Assembly: GCA_015491895.1 (NCBI GenBank)
Contig: WFVA01000098.1
Span: 48,691 to 112,690, forward strand
DNA length: 64,000 nucleotides
Direction of reading: 5' to 3'
Source of the DNA: Albidovulum sp.
GTDB lineage: Bacteria > Pseudomonadota > Alphaproteobacteria > Rhodobacterales > Rhodobacteraceae
A model generated the notes under the pieces. It had not been told where the DNA came from. It did no database searches and saw only the letters and a program-made list of their open reading frames with translations. A program made the translations under genes and the position numbers. Positions 8,491 through 17,858 of the stretch are shown here, in pieces. The first letter of the stretch is position 1. Each line of letters opens with the position of its first letter.

Positions 8491-8516
8491 CCCCGCTTCG
8501 CGCTAGCGAAAGGGGG
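8491..8516 (+). terminator. hairpin between bhcD and the TRAP genes
   Basis: CCCC, TTCGC and then GCGAA, GGGG arms can fold around a GCTA loop, with a small internal mismatch. There is no T-run after it, so it is more likely a stability or attenuation element than a full terminator. It may set different expression for bhcABCD and the transporter. Confidence 0.3.
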
Positions 8517-8618
8517 CGGAAGGCTCCACCGGAAATCCTGATCATTCGGAAGAGGGAGCCGGCGGCCTGGACCGAAAAGCCGGGACACGGCCGCAGTTCA
8601 ACCAACAAGGAGGAAACC

Positions 8619-9719
8619 ATGACCATGAAAACCAATCGACGCGATTTTCTGCTGAAAACCGCAGGCGCAGCCGCCGCAGGCACTCTTGCCGCGCCGGCCA
8701 TTGCCAATGCCCAGGCGAAAACCATCACCTGGAAGGTCCAGACCTCATGGCCCGGCGGCATCGGGCTGCAGATCTTCAAGGATTGGTGTGCGTCCATCAA
8801 GGAGAAATCCGGCGGCGAGATGGAATTCATTCCCTTCGGCGCCAAGGATGTGGTGGGGGATTTCCAGCTTTTCGATGCCGTGAAGAACGGCGTGCTCGAT
8901 GCGATGAACCCCTTCACCCTTTACTGGGCAGGCCGGATCCCGGCCTCGGTATTTCTCAGCTCCTATCCGCTCGGCCTTCGTCAGCCGGGGGAATGGGATG
9001 TGTTCTATTATGGGCTCGGCGGGCTCGACATGGCGCGTGAGCTTTTTGCCCGCGAGGGGATGTATTACGTGGGGCCGATCCAGCATGGCCCGAACATCAT
9101 CCATTCCAAGGTGCCGATCCGCTCGATCGATGATTTCCGCGGACGCAAGATGCGCCTTCCCGGAGGCATGGTGGCCGAGGTATTCCAGGCGCTGGGCGCG
9201 AAAACCACGCTTCTGCCCGGCTCCGAGATCTTCCCCGCGCTCGAGAAGGGCACGATCGACGTGGCCGACTACGTGGGTCCGGCGATCAACTATGCGCTCG
9301 GCTTCAGCCAGGTCACGAAATACGTGGTGCTTGGCCCTCCGGGCTTCATGAGCGTCTATCAGCCGGTGGATCTGATGGACCTCACCGTGGGCATGAAATC
9401 CTGGGAGGCTCTGCCCGATGATCTGAAGAGCTTCGTGGAAATGGAGGTGCATTCCTATTCCGACATGCACCATGCGAAGATCCAGCAGGCCGATCAGGAG
9501 GCCTGGAAGAAGTTCGCGGAGGATGGCACGGAAGTGACCCGCCTCAGCGAGGACGATATCGAGGCCATGACGGAGATCGCCGTGCCGATCTGGTTCAAAT
9601 GGGCCAACAAGGACAAGGACGCGGCGCGGGTCTTCAAGACGCAGCTCGATTACATGATGTCGCCCTCGCTCGGCTATGTGACGGAAGACATGATCGAAGG
9701 CTACGAACTCGACCTCTGA
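8619..9719 (+). CDS. dctP: TRAP transporter substrate-binding protein, TakP-like
   Basis: 366 residues. A twin-arginine signal (N-R-R-D-F-L-L-K, then an A-rich stretch ending A-N-A-Q-A) indicates Tat export as a folded periplasmic binding protein. The mature part looks like the TakP/FcbT1 subgroup that binds alpha-keto and related carboxylic acids, with W-x-G-R-I near residue 107 and the L-P-G-G-M-V-A-E-V-F segment with its preceding arginine that normally contacts the carboxylate. An AAGGAGG site precedes the ATG. It lies 138 bp after bhcD on the same strand. Likely ligands by context are glycolate, glyoxylate or another C2/C4 acid (inference). Confidence 0.9.
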   Translation: MTMKTNRRDFLLKTAGAAAAGTLAAPAIANAQAKTITWKVQTSWPGGIGLQIFKDWCASIKEKSGGEMEFIPFGAKDVVGDFQLFDAVKNGVLDAMNPFTLYWAGRIPASVFLSSYPLGLRQPGEWDVFYYGLGGLDMARELFAREGMYYVGPIQHGPNIIHSKVPIRSIDDFRGRKMRLPGGMVAEVFQALGAKTTLLPGSEIFPALEKGTIDVADYVGPAINYALGFSQVTKYVVLGPPGFMSVYQPVDLMDLTVGMKSWEALPDDLKSFVEMEVHSYSDMHHAKIQQADQEAWKKFAEDGTEVTRLSEDDIEAMTEIAVPIWFKWANKDKDAARVFKTQLDYMMSPSLGYVTEDMIEGYELDL

Positions 9720-9791
9720 TCGCCCTCCCGCCCGGGGCAGGCCTCGGGCGGGACCACTTGCCATTTCGCATCTTGCTCACGGGAGTTCCTC

Positions 9792-11012
9792 ATGCCGAGC
9801 GTCAATTTCGTGTTGCCGCACTGGCTTTACTGGTCAGGGCTCGTCATCTTTCCGCTTGTGGCCATGTACATGGCGCGCCGTCCGCAACCGCCACGGGGCT
9901 CGCGCAGCCTCGGGATCGCCTATTTCATCTGGCTTGTGGGGGGCATGTTCGGCTTTCACAGGCTTTATCTGAAGAATCGCTGGGGTTTTCTCTACTGGCC
10001 GCTCTTCGCGCTCATCCTCTATGCCAACGGTATCCAGCGGGAGGCGCGTGTGGCCTATTCGGATGCGGTGGCCGCCGTGCAGGGGATCGAGGGAGCCACG
10101 GCGCGCAATGAAACGCGGATACGCAAATCCGAGGATATCATTGAAAAAGCGCGCGCGAAGCTCGCGGAGCTGCCAGCCGGCGAAGAGAGCGAATCCGCCA
10201 GGGCGCGTCAGGAGCGCAAGATCGCCAAGGCCGAAAAGGCAATCGCCGGCGCCCGGGAGAAACTTGCCGCGCTTGCAAGGGAAGCGGAAGAGCTGAAACC
10301 CAGGTTGGAAGCCGCCGCAGCCGAGCGGCAGCGCTGGTCGGATATTGCCTGGTGGGCGTTCATCGCCATTGCTGCCTTCATGGCGGTGGATTTCTTCCTC
10401 ATCCCCTCGATGCTGAAATCTGCGCTCAGGAAGCTGGAGCGGGAGCCACCCGATGAAATCGAGCGCGAGCTTCTCAAGGATGACAAGGTGTATGTCGGCA
10501 CCGGGCTTGCCGGCGTCATCGATCGCATTTCGCTGTTTGCCGGCGAGTTCGTCGCCTACTGGTCGGTGATCGCGGTGTTCGCCTATTATTACGAGGTGAT
10601 GGTGCGCTATGTGTTCAATTCTCCCACGAACTGGGCACATGAGGCGATGTTCCTGATGTTCGGGATGCAGTATCTGATTGCCGGCGCCTATGCGATGCTG
10701 ACCGAAAGCCATGTGCGGGTGGATATCTTCTACGCCAATTTCAGCCCCCGCGCCAAAGCGATCGTGGATCTCATGACATCCGTATTCTTCTTCATATTCG
10801 CCTTCACGCTTCTGTGGACAGGCTGGATCTTCGCCAGCGATTCCATCCATCAGAACGAGGTGAGCTTCACCGAATGGGGAATCCAGTACTGGCCCGTCAA
10901 GATCACCATCGTGATCGGCGGCGGCCTGCTGATCCTGCAGGGCATTTCCGAAGTGATGAAGGATATTGCCACAGTTCTGAACCCGGAGAGGAGGGCTGAA
11001 AATGGGGCTTGA
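9792..11012 (+). CDS. dctQ: TRAP small permease DctQ fused to a TM2-like domain and coiled coil
   Basis: 406 residues, more than twice the usual DctQ length of about 160-200. Residues 1-80 hold hydrophobic segments and a TM2-domain-like motif (G-G-M-F-G-F-H-R-L-Y-L, 50-60). Residues about 85-182 are charged and alanine-rich with R-K-I-A-K-A-E-K type repeats, predicted as a long coiled coil. One more membrane segment (187-206) leads to the DctQ part (about 235-400) with W-A-H-E and the S-H-V-R-V-D motif typical of DctQ. The reading frame is open throughout, so this is a real fusion and not a sequencing join. It overlaps dctM by 11 bp. Confidence 0.9.
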   Translation: MPSVNFVLPHWLYWSGLVIFPLVAMYMARRPQPPRGSRSLGIAYFIWLVGGMFGFHRLYLKNRWGFLYWPLFALILYANGIQREARVAYSDAVAAVQGIEGATARNETRIRKSEDIIEKARAKLAELPAGEESESARARQERKIAKAEKAIAGAREKLAALAREAEELKPRLEAAAAERQRWSDIAWWAFIAIAAFMAVDFFLIPSMLKSALRKLEREPPDEIERELLKDDKVYVGTGLAGVIDRISLFAGEFVAYWSVIAVFAYYYEVMVRYVFNSPTNWAHEAMFLMFGMQYLIAGAYAMLTESHVRVDIFYANFSPRAKAIVDLMTSVFFFIFAFTLLWTGWIFASDSIHQNEVSFTEWGIQYWPVKITIVIGGGLLILQGISEVMKDIATVLNPERRAENGA

Positions 11013-12327
11013 AATCGGCATTGGGTGGCTCACCCTCATTATGTTCGGTTCGCTGCTCGTCCTGCTTATGGCCGGACTGCCGCTTGCCTTCGTCACCGGC
11101 GGGCTTGCGGTGGTGTTCCTCTTCATCCTGGGAGACATGGACACGCTCAACATCGTGCCAAGCCGCATCTTCCCGCTGATGACGGATTACCAGCTTTCGG
11201 CCATCCCGCTCTTCATCTTCATGGCGGCGATGCTGGAACGCGCCGGGATCATCAAGGACATGTTCGATGTGATCTACAAGCTCCTCGGAGGCCTGCGCGG
11301 CGGGCTGGCCTCGGCAACGATCATCGCCTCCACCATCCTTGCGGCGATGGTGGGCGTGATCGGTGCGGCGGTCGTCACCATGGGCATCATCGCGCTGCCG
11401 GCCATGCTGGAGCGAAAATACGATCCCAAGATCGCCATGGGCTCGATCATGGCCGGGGGCACGCTCGGGATCCTGATCCCGCCCTCGATCCTTGCCATCA
11501 TCTATGCGGTGGTGGCCGAGCAGTCGGTGGGCGAGTTGTTCATCGGCGCGGTGATCCCGGGGCTGATGCTCTCGGGGCTTTACATCCTCTATGTTACGGT
11601 CCGCTGCTATATGAACCCGGAGCTCGGGCCTCCGATCCCGGAAAAAGAGCGCATCGGTTTTCGCGAGAAGCTTGCGCTGCTGCGCAAGATGGGTGCTCCG
11701 ATCACCCTGATCTTCGTGGTGTTCGCAACCCTCTTTTCCGGTGCGGCAACACCTGTGGAGGCGGCCGGGATCGGCACGTTCGGCTCCTTCATGGTGGCGG
11801 CGCTGCACGGCCAGCTCGATTGGCGCACGGTGCGCGAGGCCTGCCTCACCACGCTGAAAGCCTCTGCCATGGTGATCTGGATCATGTTCGGCGCCACGAT
11901 ATTCGTGGGGCTCTATGTGCTCGAGGGTGGTCAGCAGTTCGTGACCGGGGCGCTTGATGCCACGGGGCTGGGGCGCTGGGGGATCCTGATCCTGATGATG
12001 GTGATCCTTGTCATTCTCGGCATGTTTCTCGACTGGGTCGGGATCCTGCTGCTGGCAGTGCCGATCTTCGTGCCGATCATCAAGGATCTCGGCTTCGATC
12101 CTCTGTGGTTCGGGGTGCTTTACCTTGTCAACATGCAGATGAGCTTTCTCTCGCCGCCGTTCGGCTACGCGCTCTTCTACCTGCGCGGCGTGGCGCCGCC
12201 GGAAATTCCGATGTCGGACATCTTCAGATCGGCGCTTCCCTTCCTGGCGCTGCAGCTTCTGGGCCTGATCCTGTGCATGGTCTTCCCCGAGCTGATCACC
12301 TGGCTGCCACGTCTCGTCTATGGCTGA
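11002..12327 (+). CDS. dctM: TRAP transporter large permease
   Basis: 441 residues, about 12 hydrophobic segments, standard DctM length. Recognisable DctM features are G-L-P-L-A-F-V-T-G near the N-terminus, the I-P-L-F-I-F-M-A segment, the G-G-T-L-G-I-L-I-P-P-S loop and the repeated L-S-P-P-F-G-Y in the second half, which line the sodium and substrate path. GAGAGGAGGG precedes the ATG. It is the last gene of the TRAP set and is followed by a 12-bp perfect hairpin. It works with the upstream DctP and DctQ in sodium-driven uptake of a carboxylic acid. Confidence 0.95.
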   Translation: MGLEIGIGWLTLIMFGSLLVLLMAGLPLAFVTGGLAVVFLFILGDMDTLNIVPSRIFPLMTDYQLSAIPLFIFMAAMLERAGIIKDMFDVIYKLLGGLRGGLASATIIASTILAAMVGVIGAAVVTMGIIALPAMLERKYDPKIAMGSIMAGGTLGILIPPSILAIIYAVVAEQSVGELFIGAVIPGLMLSGLYILYVTVRCYMNPELGPPIPEKERIGFREKLALLRKMGAPITLIFVVFATLFSGAATPVEAAGIGTFGSFMVAALHGQLDWRTVREACLTTLKASAMVIWIMFGATIFVGLYVLEGGQQFVTGALDATGLGRWGILILMMVILVILGMFLDWVGILLLAVPIFVPIIKDLGFDPLWFGVLYLVNMQMSFLSPPFGYALFYLRGVAPPEIPMSDIFRSALPFLALQLLGLILCMVFPELITWLPRLVYG

Positions 12328-12346
12328 GGGGATCATCAGATAAAGA

Positions 12347-12377
12347 TGAAGGCGGGCCATCCTGCGGCCCGCCTTCA
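12347..12377 (+). terminator. terminator after dctM
   Basis: TGAAGGCGGGCC (12347-12358) and GGCCCGCCTTCA (12366-12377) form a perfect 12-bp stem with a 7-nt loop, 20 bp after the dctM stop. The following T-tract is weak (TCAATTT). Confidence 0.75.
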
Positions 12378-12484
12378 TCAATTTCCGTTCACGTCAGTGC
12401 ATCCCCATTTCATGCCTTCTGCTCCAAAGGCTTGACCCTCGGGCCTTTCATGGGCACCTATGGCTTGTAGTGCAGGAGCAGACA

Positions 12485-13204
12485 GTGGACGAGAAGGACA
12501 GCGCAGAAAAAGGCCGCTCCACCCCCTCTCACGCCCGGACAGGCAATCGCGTGGTGGTGCTGGGGGTCGTGGCGATCGTGATGATCCTGCTCGTGGCCGC
12601 GGCCGTGCTTTTCTACAATCTGCCCGATGCGAATGAATTCAATGATCGTGTCGAGCAGATATTCGTGGAGAATGACGATCTCACTTCCGGCGCCGAGATC
12701 AAGCTTCTCGAGATCCTCGCCCAATCGGGCACGGTTTTCGCCGAAACCCTGGCCTCCTATCGCTTCGTGATCTTCGTGCTTCTGGTATTTGCCACCGCGC
12801 TTCTGGTGGCGGCGCTGGTTTTCCTGCTCACCATCATCAGCCTCAATCGCCGCATGAGCGAGATCGAGCGCAAGGGGATCGATGTTTCCTCGTTGCTGAT
12901 CAGCCGCGAGGAAAATACCGTCTATCTCAACAATCTCGAACTGAAGCTCACCGAAGCCGCAATCGAGACGCTCTCGGTGCTCGCCGAAGCGCGCATGGAT
13001 GACGAGGTGCTTTCCGGCGCCGAGATCGAGGCGATGATCTCCGGGCGTGATCCCTCCGAATGCGAGGAAGCCGCGGGCGCAACCCGCATCAAGCGCCTGC
13101 GCGACAGCCTCGGCAATCAACTGGTCAGCGAACTTCTGGTGAAGAACATCGCGCGGCGCGGCTACATGCTGGCGATCGACAAGGACGTGATCCGTATGGT
13201 CTGA
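12485..13204 (+). CDS. two-TM membrane protein with C-terminal winged-helix-like domain
   Basis: 239 residues from a GTG with AGGAG six bases upstream. Two hydrophobic segments (about 22-45 and 93-120) flank a short acidic periplasmic loop. The cytoplasmic C-terminus (about 150-232) looks like an OmpR/ToxR-type winged helix: L-K-L-T-E-A-A-I-E-T-L-S-V-L, then I-K-R-L-R-D-S-L-G, ending with the wing-like R-R-G-Y-M-L. The order is the reverse of ToxR or CadC, where the DNA-binding part is N-terminal. The loop is too short for a classic sensor domain. The gene stands alone after the TRAP terminator and before a tRNA. I do not recognise a named family; DNA binding is inferred from the pattern only. 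Confidence 0.75.
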   Translation: MDEKDSAEKGRSTPSHARTGNRVVVLGVVAIVMILLVAAAVLFYNLPDANEFNDRVEQIFVENDDLTSGAEIKLLEILAQSGTVFAETLASYRFVIFVLLVFATALLVAALVFLLTIISLNRRMSEIERKGIDVSSLLISREENTVYLNNLELKLTEAAIETLSVLAEARMDDEVLSGAEIEAMISGRDPSECEEAAGATRIKRLRDSLGNQLVSELLVKNIARRGYMLAIDKDVIRMV

Positions 13205-13214
13205 GCGCCGGCGC

Positions 13215-13291
13215 TGGCGACCCCGAGAGGATTCGAACCTCTGACCTACCGCTTAGGAGGCGGTCGCTCTATCCTGCTGAGCTACGGGGCC
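13215..13291 (-). tRNA. tRNA-Arg (anticodon CCT)
   Basis: Read on the minus strand, the acceptor stem pairs GGCCCCG with CGGGGTC (one G-T wobble), the anticodon arm ACCGC-CTCCTAA-GCGGT gives anticodon CCT, and the T arm AGAGG-TTCGAAT-CCTCT is canonical. The discriminator base is G, and the CCA end is encoded (forward TGG at 13215-13217). It reads AGG codons. Confidence 0.97.
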
Positions 13292-13424
13292 GTGCCCGCG
13301 TTTTCGCGGGAATTCATCCCGAGATCAACCGTTTTCCTTCATTGCAGCCGCCCTGCCCTTTGACATTGCGGAGCCGCCCGATATTAGGAAATCAGCCCAG
13401 TATTGAACCAGCGGGATAGAGATC

Positions 13425-14495
13425 TTGGCACAGCCCCCCCGTAACAGGCGCCGCCGTACGCTCACGCTTCGCGATGTTTCGGAAGCATCCGGCGTGAGCG
13501 AGATGACGGTCAGCCGCGTCCTGCGCAACAGTGGCGACGTATCGGAGAAGACCCGCGCCAGGGTGATGGAGGCGGCGCGCGCGCTGGGCTATGTGCCCAA
13601 CAAGATCGCCGGCGCGCTGGCCTCGCAGCGCGTCAATCTCGTGGGGGTGATCGTGCCCTCGCTCTCCAACATGGTTTTCCCCGAGGTGATTTCGGGCATC
13701 TCCGAGGTGCTTGATGAAACGCCCCTTCAGCCGGTGATCGGCTTCACGGAATACCGCCCCGAGAAGGAGGAGCAGGTGCTTTTCGAGATGCTCTCCTGGC
13801 GGCCTTCGGGGATCATCATGGCCGGGCTCGAGCATTCCGAAGCCACACGCCGGATGCTCGAAGCAGCCGAGGCGCCTGTTGTCGAGATCATGGATGTGGA
13901 TGGCGTGCCGGTGGATTTCGCGGTTGGCATCTCGCATCGCCGCGCCGGGCGCATGATGGCAGAGGCATTGATCGCCGAGGGGTATCGCAGGATCGGTTTT
14001 CTCGGCACGAAGATGCCGCTCGATCACAGGGCAAGAAAGCGCCTTGAGGGCTTTACCCAGGCGCTCGGAGAGGCGGGGCTTGAGGTGGCCGATCAGGAAT
14101 TCTATGAAGGCGGTTCGTCGCTCGCCAAGGGGCGGGAGATGACGGCGCGCCTCCTCTCCCGCAGCCCGGATCTGGACTTTCTATACTATTCCAATGACAT
14201 GATCGGCGCCGGCGGCCTTCTCTACTGCCTTGAGCAGGGGCTGGATGTGCCCGGACGGATCGGGCTTGCGGGCTTCAATGGCCTCGAGTTGATCGAGGGG
14301 CTCCCCCGGCGTCTCGCCACCATGGACGCCTGCCGGCGCGAAACCGGCCGCCGTGCTGCGGCCATCATCACAAGGCAAGCTCTTGGCGAGGTTGCCCCGG
14401 ACATGGGGATCGAGTGCGAGGGCGCCGCTACATGCGAAGGGCATGTCATCACGCTGGAGCCCAGGCTTCAGCCCGGAGATACGCTGCAGCGCTGA
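13425..14495 (+). CDS. LacI-family transcriptional regulator
   Basis: 356 residues from a TTG start; GGGATAGAGA lies about 8 bases upstream. The N-terminus has the LacI helix-turn-helix and hinge (L-R-D-V-S-E-A-S-G-V-S-E-M-T-V-S-R-V-L-R, then V-P-N-K-I-A-G-A-L-A-S). The periplasmic-binding-like effector domain follows, with N-D-M-I-G-A-G-G-L and a C-terminal G-F-N-G-L-E. The pattern is closest to the GntR (gluconate) subgroup. No sugar catabolic or transport genes are adjacent: a tRNA lies upstream and a small secreted protein downstream, so the targets must be elsewhere. Confidence 0.9.
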   Translation: MAQPPRNRRRRTLTLRDVSEASGVSEMTVSRVLRNSGDVSEKTRARVMEAARALGYVPNKIAGALASQRVNLVGVIVPSLSNMVFPEVISGISEVLDETPLQPVIGFTEYRPEKEEQVLFEMLSWRPSGIIMAGLEHSEATRRMLEAAEAPVVEIMDVDGVPVDFAVGISHRRAGRMMAEALIAEGYRRIGFLGTKMPLDHRARKRLEGFTQALGEAGLEVADQEFYEGGSSLAKGREMTARLLSRSPDLDFLYYSNDMIGAGGLLYCLEQGLDVPGRIGLAGFNGLELIEGLPRRLATMDACRRETGRRAAAIITRQALGEVAPDMGIECEGAATCEGHVITLEPRLQPGDTLQR

Positions 14496-14510
14496 TCTCT
14501 GCGGTGCGGA

Positions 14511-14819
14511 TCAGTATTTCAGGAAGAACTTTCCCGCCTGGGCCCGCTTTTCCTCAAGCCGTTCGGGGCCGAAGATCGAAAGAATATTGAGCAGTTCCCA
14601 GCCATCGGCGCCGATCCGCTTCTGGATGGTCGGCCTTGCCGCGGCCTTCGTGCAGGCGGCTTCGGGGAGCTCGACAACACCGTAATGAAGGCGCAGCGGA
14701 TTGTTGCGCTTGGCCTTGTAATCGGCGTAGCAGGCCGCATCGGCAGCGGTGGCCACCGTCAGATTCATCGTGAGGATCACGGCCAGGGCGGCAAGGATGT
14801 GGAGCATATTCTTCGTCAT
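14511..14819 (-). CDS. small secreted protein of unknown function
   Basis: 102 residues with a clear Sec signal peptide (hydrophobic stretch to about residue 23, cleavage near A-T-A-A-D-A-A). The mature part has two cysteines, probably a disulfide, and a basic and aromatic-rich tail ending F-F-L-K-Y. It is convergent with the LacI gene. No catalytic motif is visible and I do not recognise the family. The start codon and signal peptide look sound, so it is probably a real periplasmic protein. Confidence 0.65.
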   Translation of the reverse strand: MTKNMLHILAALAVILTMNLTVATAADAACYADYKAKRNNPLRLHYGVVELPEAACTKAAARPTIQKRIGADGWELLNILSIFGPERLEEKRAQAGKFFLKY

Positions 14820-14996
14820 GCCCGCAACATGCGCGAAACGGAGCTGCTATTCAATAACAAGCCGCCGGCATAGTGCCGTTATCCGATAGCCGCCGGCCGA
14901 TATTGCTTAACTTCGCCAGCCGCAGCCATGCTTTCCCCATCGCCACCGGCAAGGCGCAAGCCGGGCCGGAAATCGAACAGGATAAGGAATTTCGCC

Positions 14997-15467
14997 ATGC
15001 CTCTGCTGCAAACCTACACGAAGCCGCATCCCCGCCGCTTTTCCCGCATCACGGCGCTTCTTGCCGCCGCATCCATTGCCATTGCCGGCGCTGCGGCAAC
15101 CCCCGCACATGCCGACAAGACGGACACCCTGCGCACCGCAGCCCAGATCGCCGGCATCCTGATCATCGGCAAGCTGATCGCCGACAGCAACAAGAAGCGC
15201 CGCCTTGAACGCGCCCGGGCCCGCCAGCCGCAACCAGCCCGTGTGATCGGCAATACCCTGCCGCTCCAGTGCGTGCGCTGGGTGGATACGGATCGCGGTG
15301 CGCGGCGCATTCTCGGCAAGCGCTGCATCGAGCGCCGTGTCGGTTATGTGGATCTGCCCCGCCGCTGCGAGCGGCGCTTCTGGGATGCGCGCGGCTACAG
15401 CCGCATCGGCTACAGCCGCCGCTGCCTCCTGAACAAGGGTTACCGGATCGAGCCCTTCCCGCGCTGA
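14997..15467 (+). CDS. arginine- and cysteine-rich exported protein of unknown function
   Basis: 156 residues from the ATG with AAGGA upstream. A signal peptide (about residues 18-39, ending T-P-A-H-A) precedes a second mildly hydrophobic segment (A-A-Q-I-A-G-I-L-I-I-G-K-L-I) and a strongly basic C-terminal part with four cysteines and a short repeat (G-Y-S-R-I-G-Y-S-R-R-C). Four regularly placed cysteines suggest two disulfides in the periplasm. The gene is isolated and ends in a strong terminator. Function unknown; similar short basic exported proteins occur in Rhodobacterales. Confidence 0.7.
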   Translation: MPLLQTYTKPHPRRFSRITALLAAASIAIAGAAATPAHADKTDTLRTAAQIAGILIIGKLIADSNKKRRLERARARQPQPARVIGNTLPLQCVRWVDTDRGARRILGKRCIERRVGYVDLPRRCERRFWDARGYSRIGYSRRCLLNKGYRIEPFPR

Positions 15468-15518
15468 GGGGCTTGCAAGAACAAGGGGCATCCTCCTCGC
15501 GCTTACGGATGCTCCTTC

Positions 15519-15558
15519 AGGCGGAAGGGTTCCTGTTCCTCCCCTTCCGCCTTTTTTT
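15519..15558 (+). terminator. rho-independent terminator
   Basis: AGGCGGAAGGG (15519-15529) pairs with CCCTTCCGCCT (15542-15552), followed by seven T residues. Ends the upstream exported-protein gene, just before rnhB. Confidence 0.92.
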
Positions 15559-15597
15559 GTTGTTGATCGGGCCGCTTGTTCGGGGCATTCCGGCTCC

Positions 15598-16234
15598 ATG
15601 CAGGATCAGCAACCCGATTTCAGCCTTGAGGCTCTGGCCATGAAGCGGCGCTTTCGCATCATCGCGGGGGTGGATGAGGTGGGCCGGGGGCCGCTCGCCG
15701 GGCCGGTGACGGCGGCGGCGGTGATCCTCGATCCCGAGCGCATACCGGACGGAATAAACGATTCAAAGAAGCTCACCCACCCGCGCCGGATCGCTCTGGC
15801 CGAGGAGATCCATGCGGTTGCGCGGGTTTCGATTGCCCATGCGAGTGTCGAGGAAATCGATCGCCTGAACATCCTGCGCGCGGCACAGCTTGCTATGCTG
15901 CGCGCGCTCGATGGCCTTGGCGTGAAGCTCGATCTGGCGCTGATCGATGGCAACATGATCCCCGATGGCCTCCCCTGCAATGGCGAATGCGTGATCGGCG
16001 GCGATGGCAAATCGCTCTCGATCAGTGCCGCTTCGATCGTGGCCAAGGTGTGTCGTGATCGCATCATGGTGGATTTGGCGCAACAGTTCCCCGGCTATGG
16101 ATGGGAGAGAAACAATGGTTACGGCACGAAGGAGCATCTCGAGGCGCTCCGAAATCTTGGGCCTACCCCACATCATAGGCGTTCCTTCAAGCCGGTCCAC
16201 AATATCTTGTATCAAGAAAAAACTGTAAGTAACT

Positions 16235-16236
<2 letters not shown>
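15598..16236 (+). CDS. rnhB: ribonuclease HII
   Basis: 212 residues. It removes RNA from RNA-DNA hybrids, including single ribonucleotides, in the cytoplasm. The signature D-E-V-G-R-G-P-L-A-G-P is present, with catalytic D26 and E27; the remaining acidic ligands are D117 (A-L-I-D-G-N) and D154 in the S-I-V-A-K-V-C-R-D block. The N-terminus is about 15 residues longer than minimal homologues; an internal ATG before K-R-R-F-R is a possible alternative start. The gene is directly upstream of ccrM, a common alphaproteobacterial arrangement. Confidence 0.95.
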
Positions 16237-17440
<1,204 letters not shown>

Positions 17441-17493
17441 TTTTCATGGTTGTACCGCCCGGTGCCCTGGCCGCCCGGCCGGGCGCCCGCCTT

Positions 17494-17522
17494 GCCCCGC
17501 CGTTTTCCGGCGGGGCTTTTTT
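17494..17522 (+). terminator. ccrM terminator
   Basis: GCCCCGCCG (17494-17502) and CGGCGGGGC (17508-17516) with a 5-nt loop and a run of six T residues. Ends within three bases of the convergent lipoprotein gene. Confidence 0.93.
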
Positions 17523-17524
17523 GC

Positions 17525-17776
17525 TCAGAGGCATAGATAGAGGTGCTCATAGACGTAAGCGCCGGGGATTTCGCGGCTCGAAGCGTATTCGGCCTCCTTT
17601 CCCGATTTCGCGCAGATGCGATCGGCCTGCGCTTGCGCCGCTGCCTTGGCCTCTGCGGCCGGGGCGAAAACGCTGGTCTGGATCTTCACGCTTGCTCCGT
17701 TGTAATCGGAGATCAGCGGATCTGCCGTGCAGCCTGCCAATCCGGCAGCCAAAAAGGCGATGATCGGGAATTTCAT
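17525..17776 (-). CDS. small lipoprotein of unknown function
   Basis: 83 residues with a lipobox L-A-G-C (Cys16) after a short hydrophobic signal, so a membrane-anchored lipoprotein. The mature part has an alanine-rich helix (A-A-E-A-K-A-A-A-Q-A-Q-A) and two further cysteines (in R-I-C-A-K and at the end, Y-L-C-L) that could form a disulfide. It is convergent with ccrM. Family not recognised. Confidence 0.7.
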   Translation of the reverse strand: MKFPIIAFLAAGLAGCTADPLISDYNGASVKIQTSVFAPAAEAKAAAQAQADRICAKSGKEAEYASSREIPGAYVYEHLYLCL

Positions 17777-17858
17777 TTTCGCTCCTTCCTTACTGGCATG
17801 GGTTGAATCAGCCCAGGATGGAGGATTGCGCAGAGGGATTAAGAAGTGATTGCCCCCG

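Noticed and set aside
10903..12381. Long minus-strand open frame opposite dctM
   Set aside because: The same antisense effect: a His/Asp/Arg-rich translation opposite a membrane protein, with no ribosome site.
13295..13310. CCCGCG-TTTT-CGCGGG hairpin next to the tRNA
   Set aside because: It lies 5' of the tRNA on its coding strand, so it is not its terminator; too short to assign a role.
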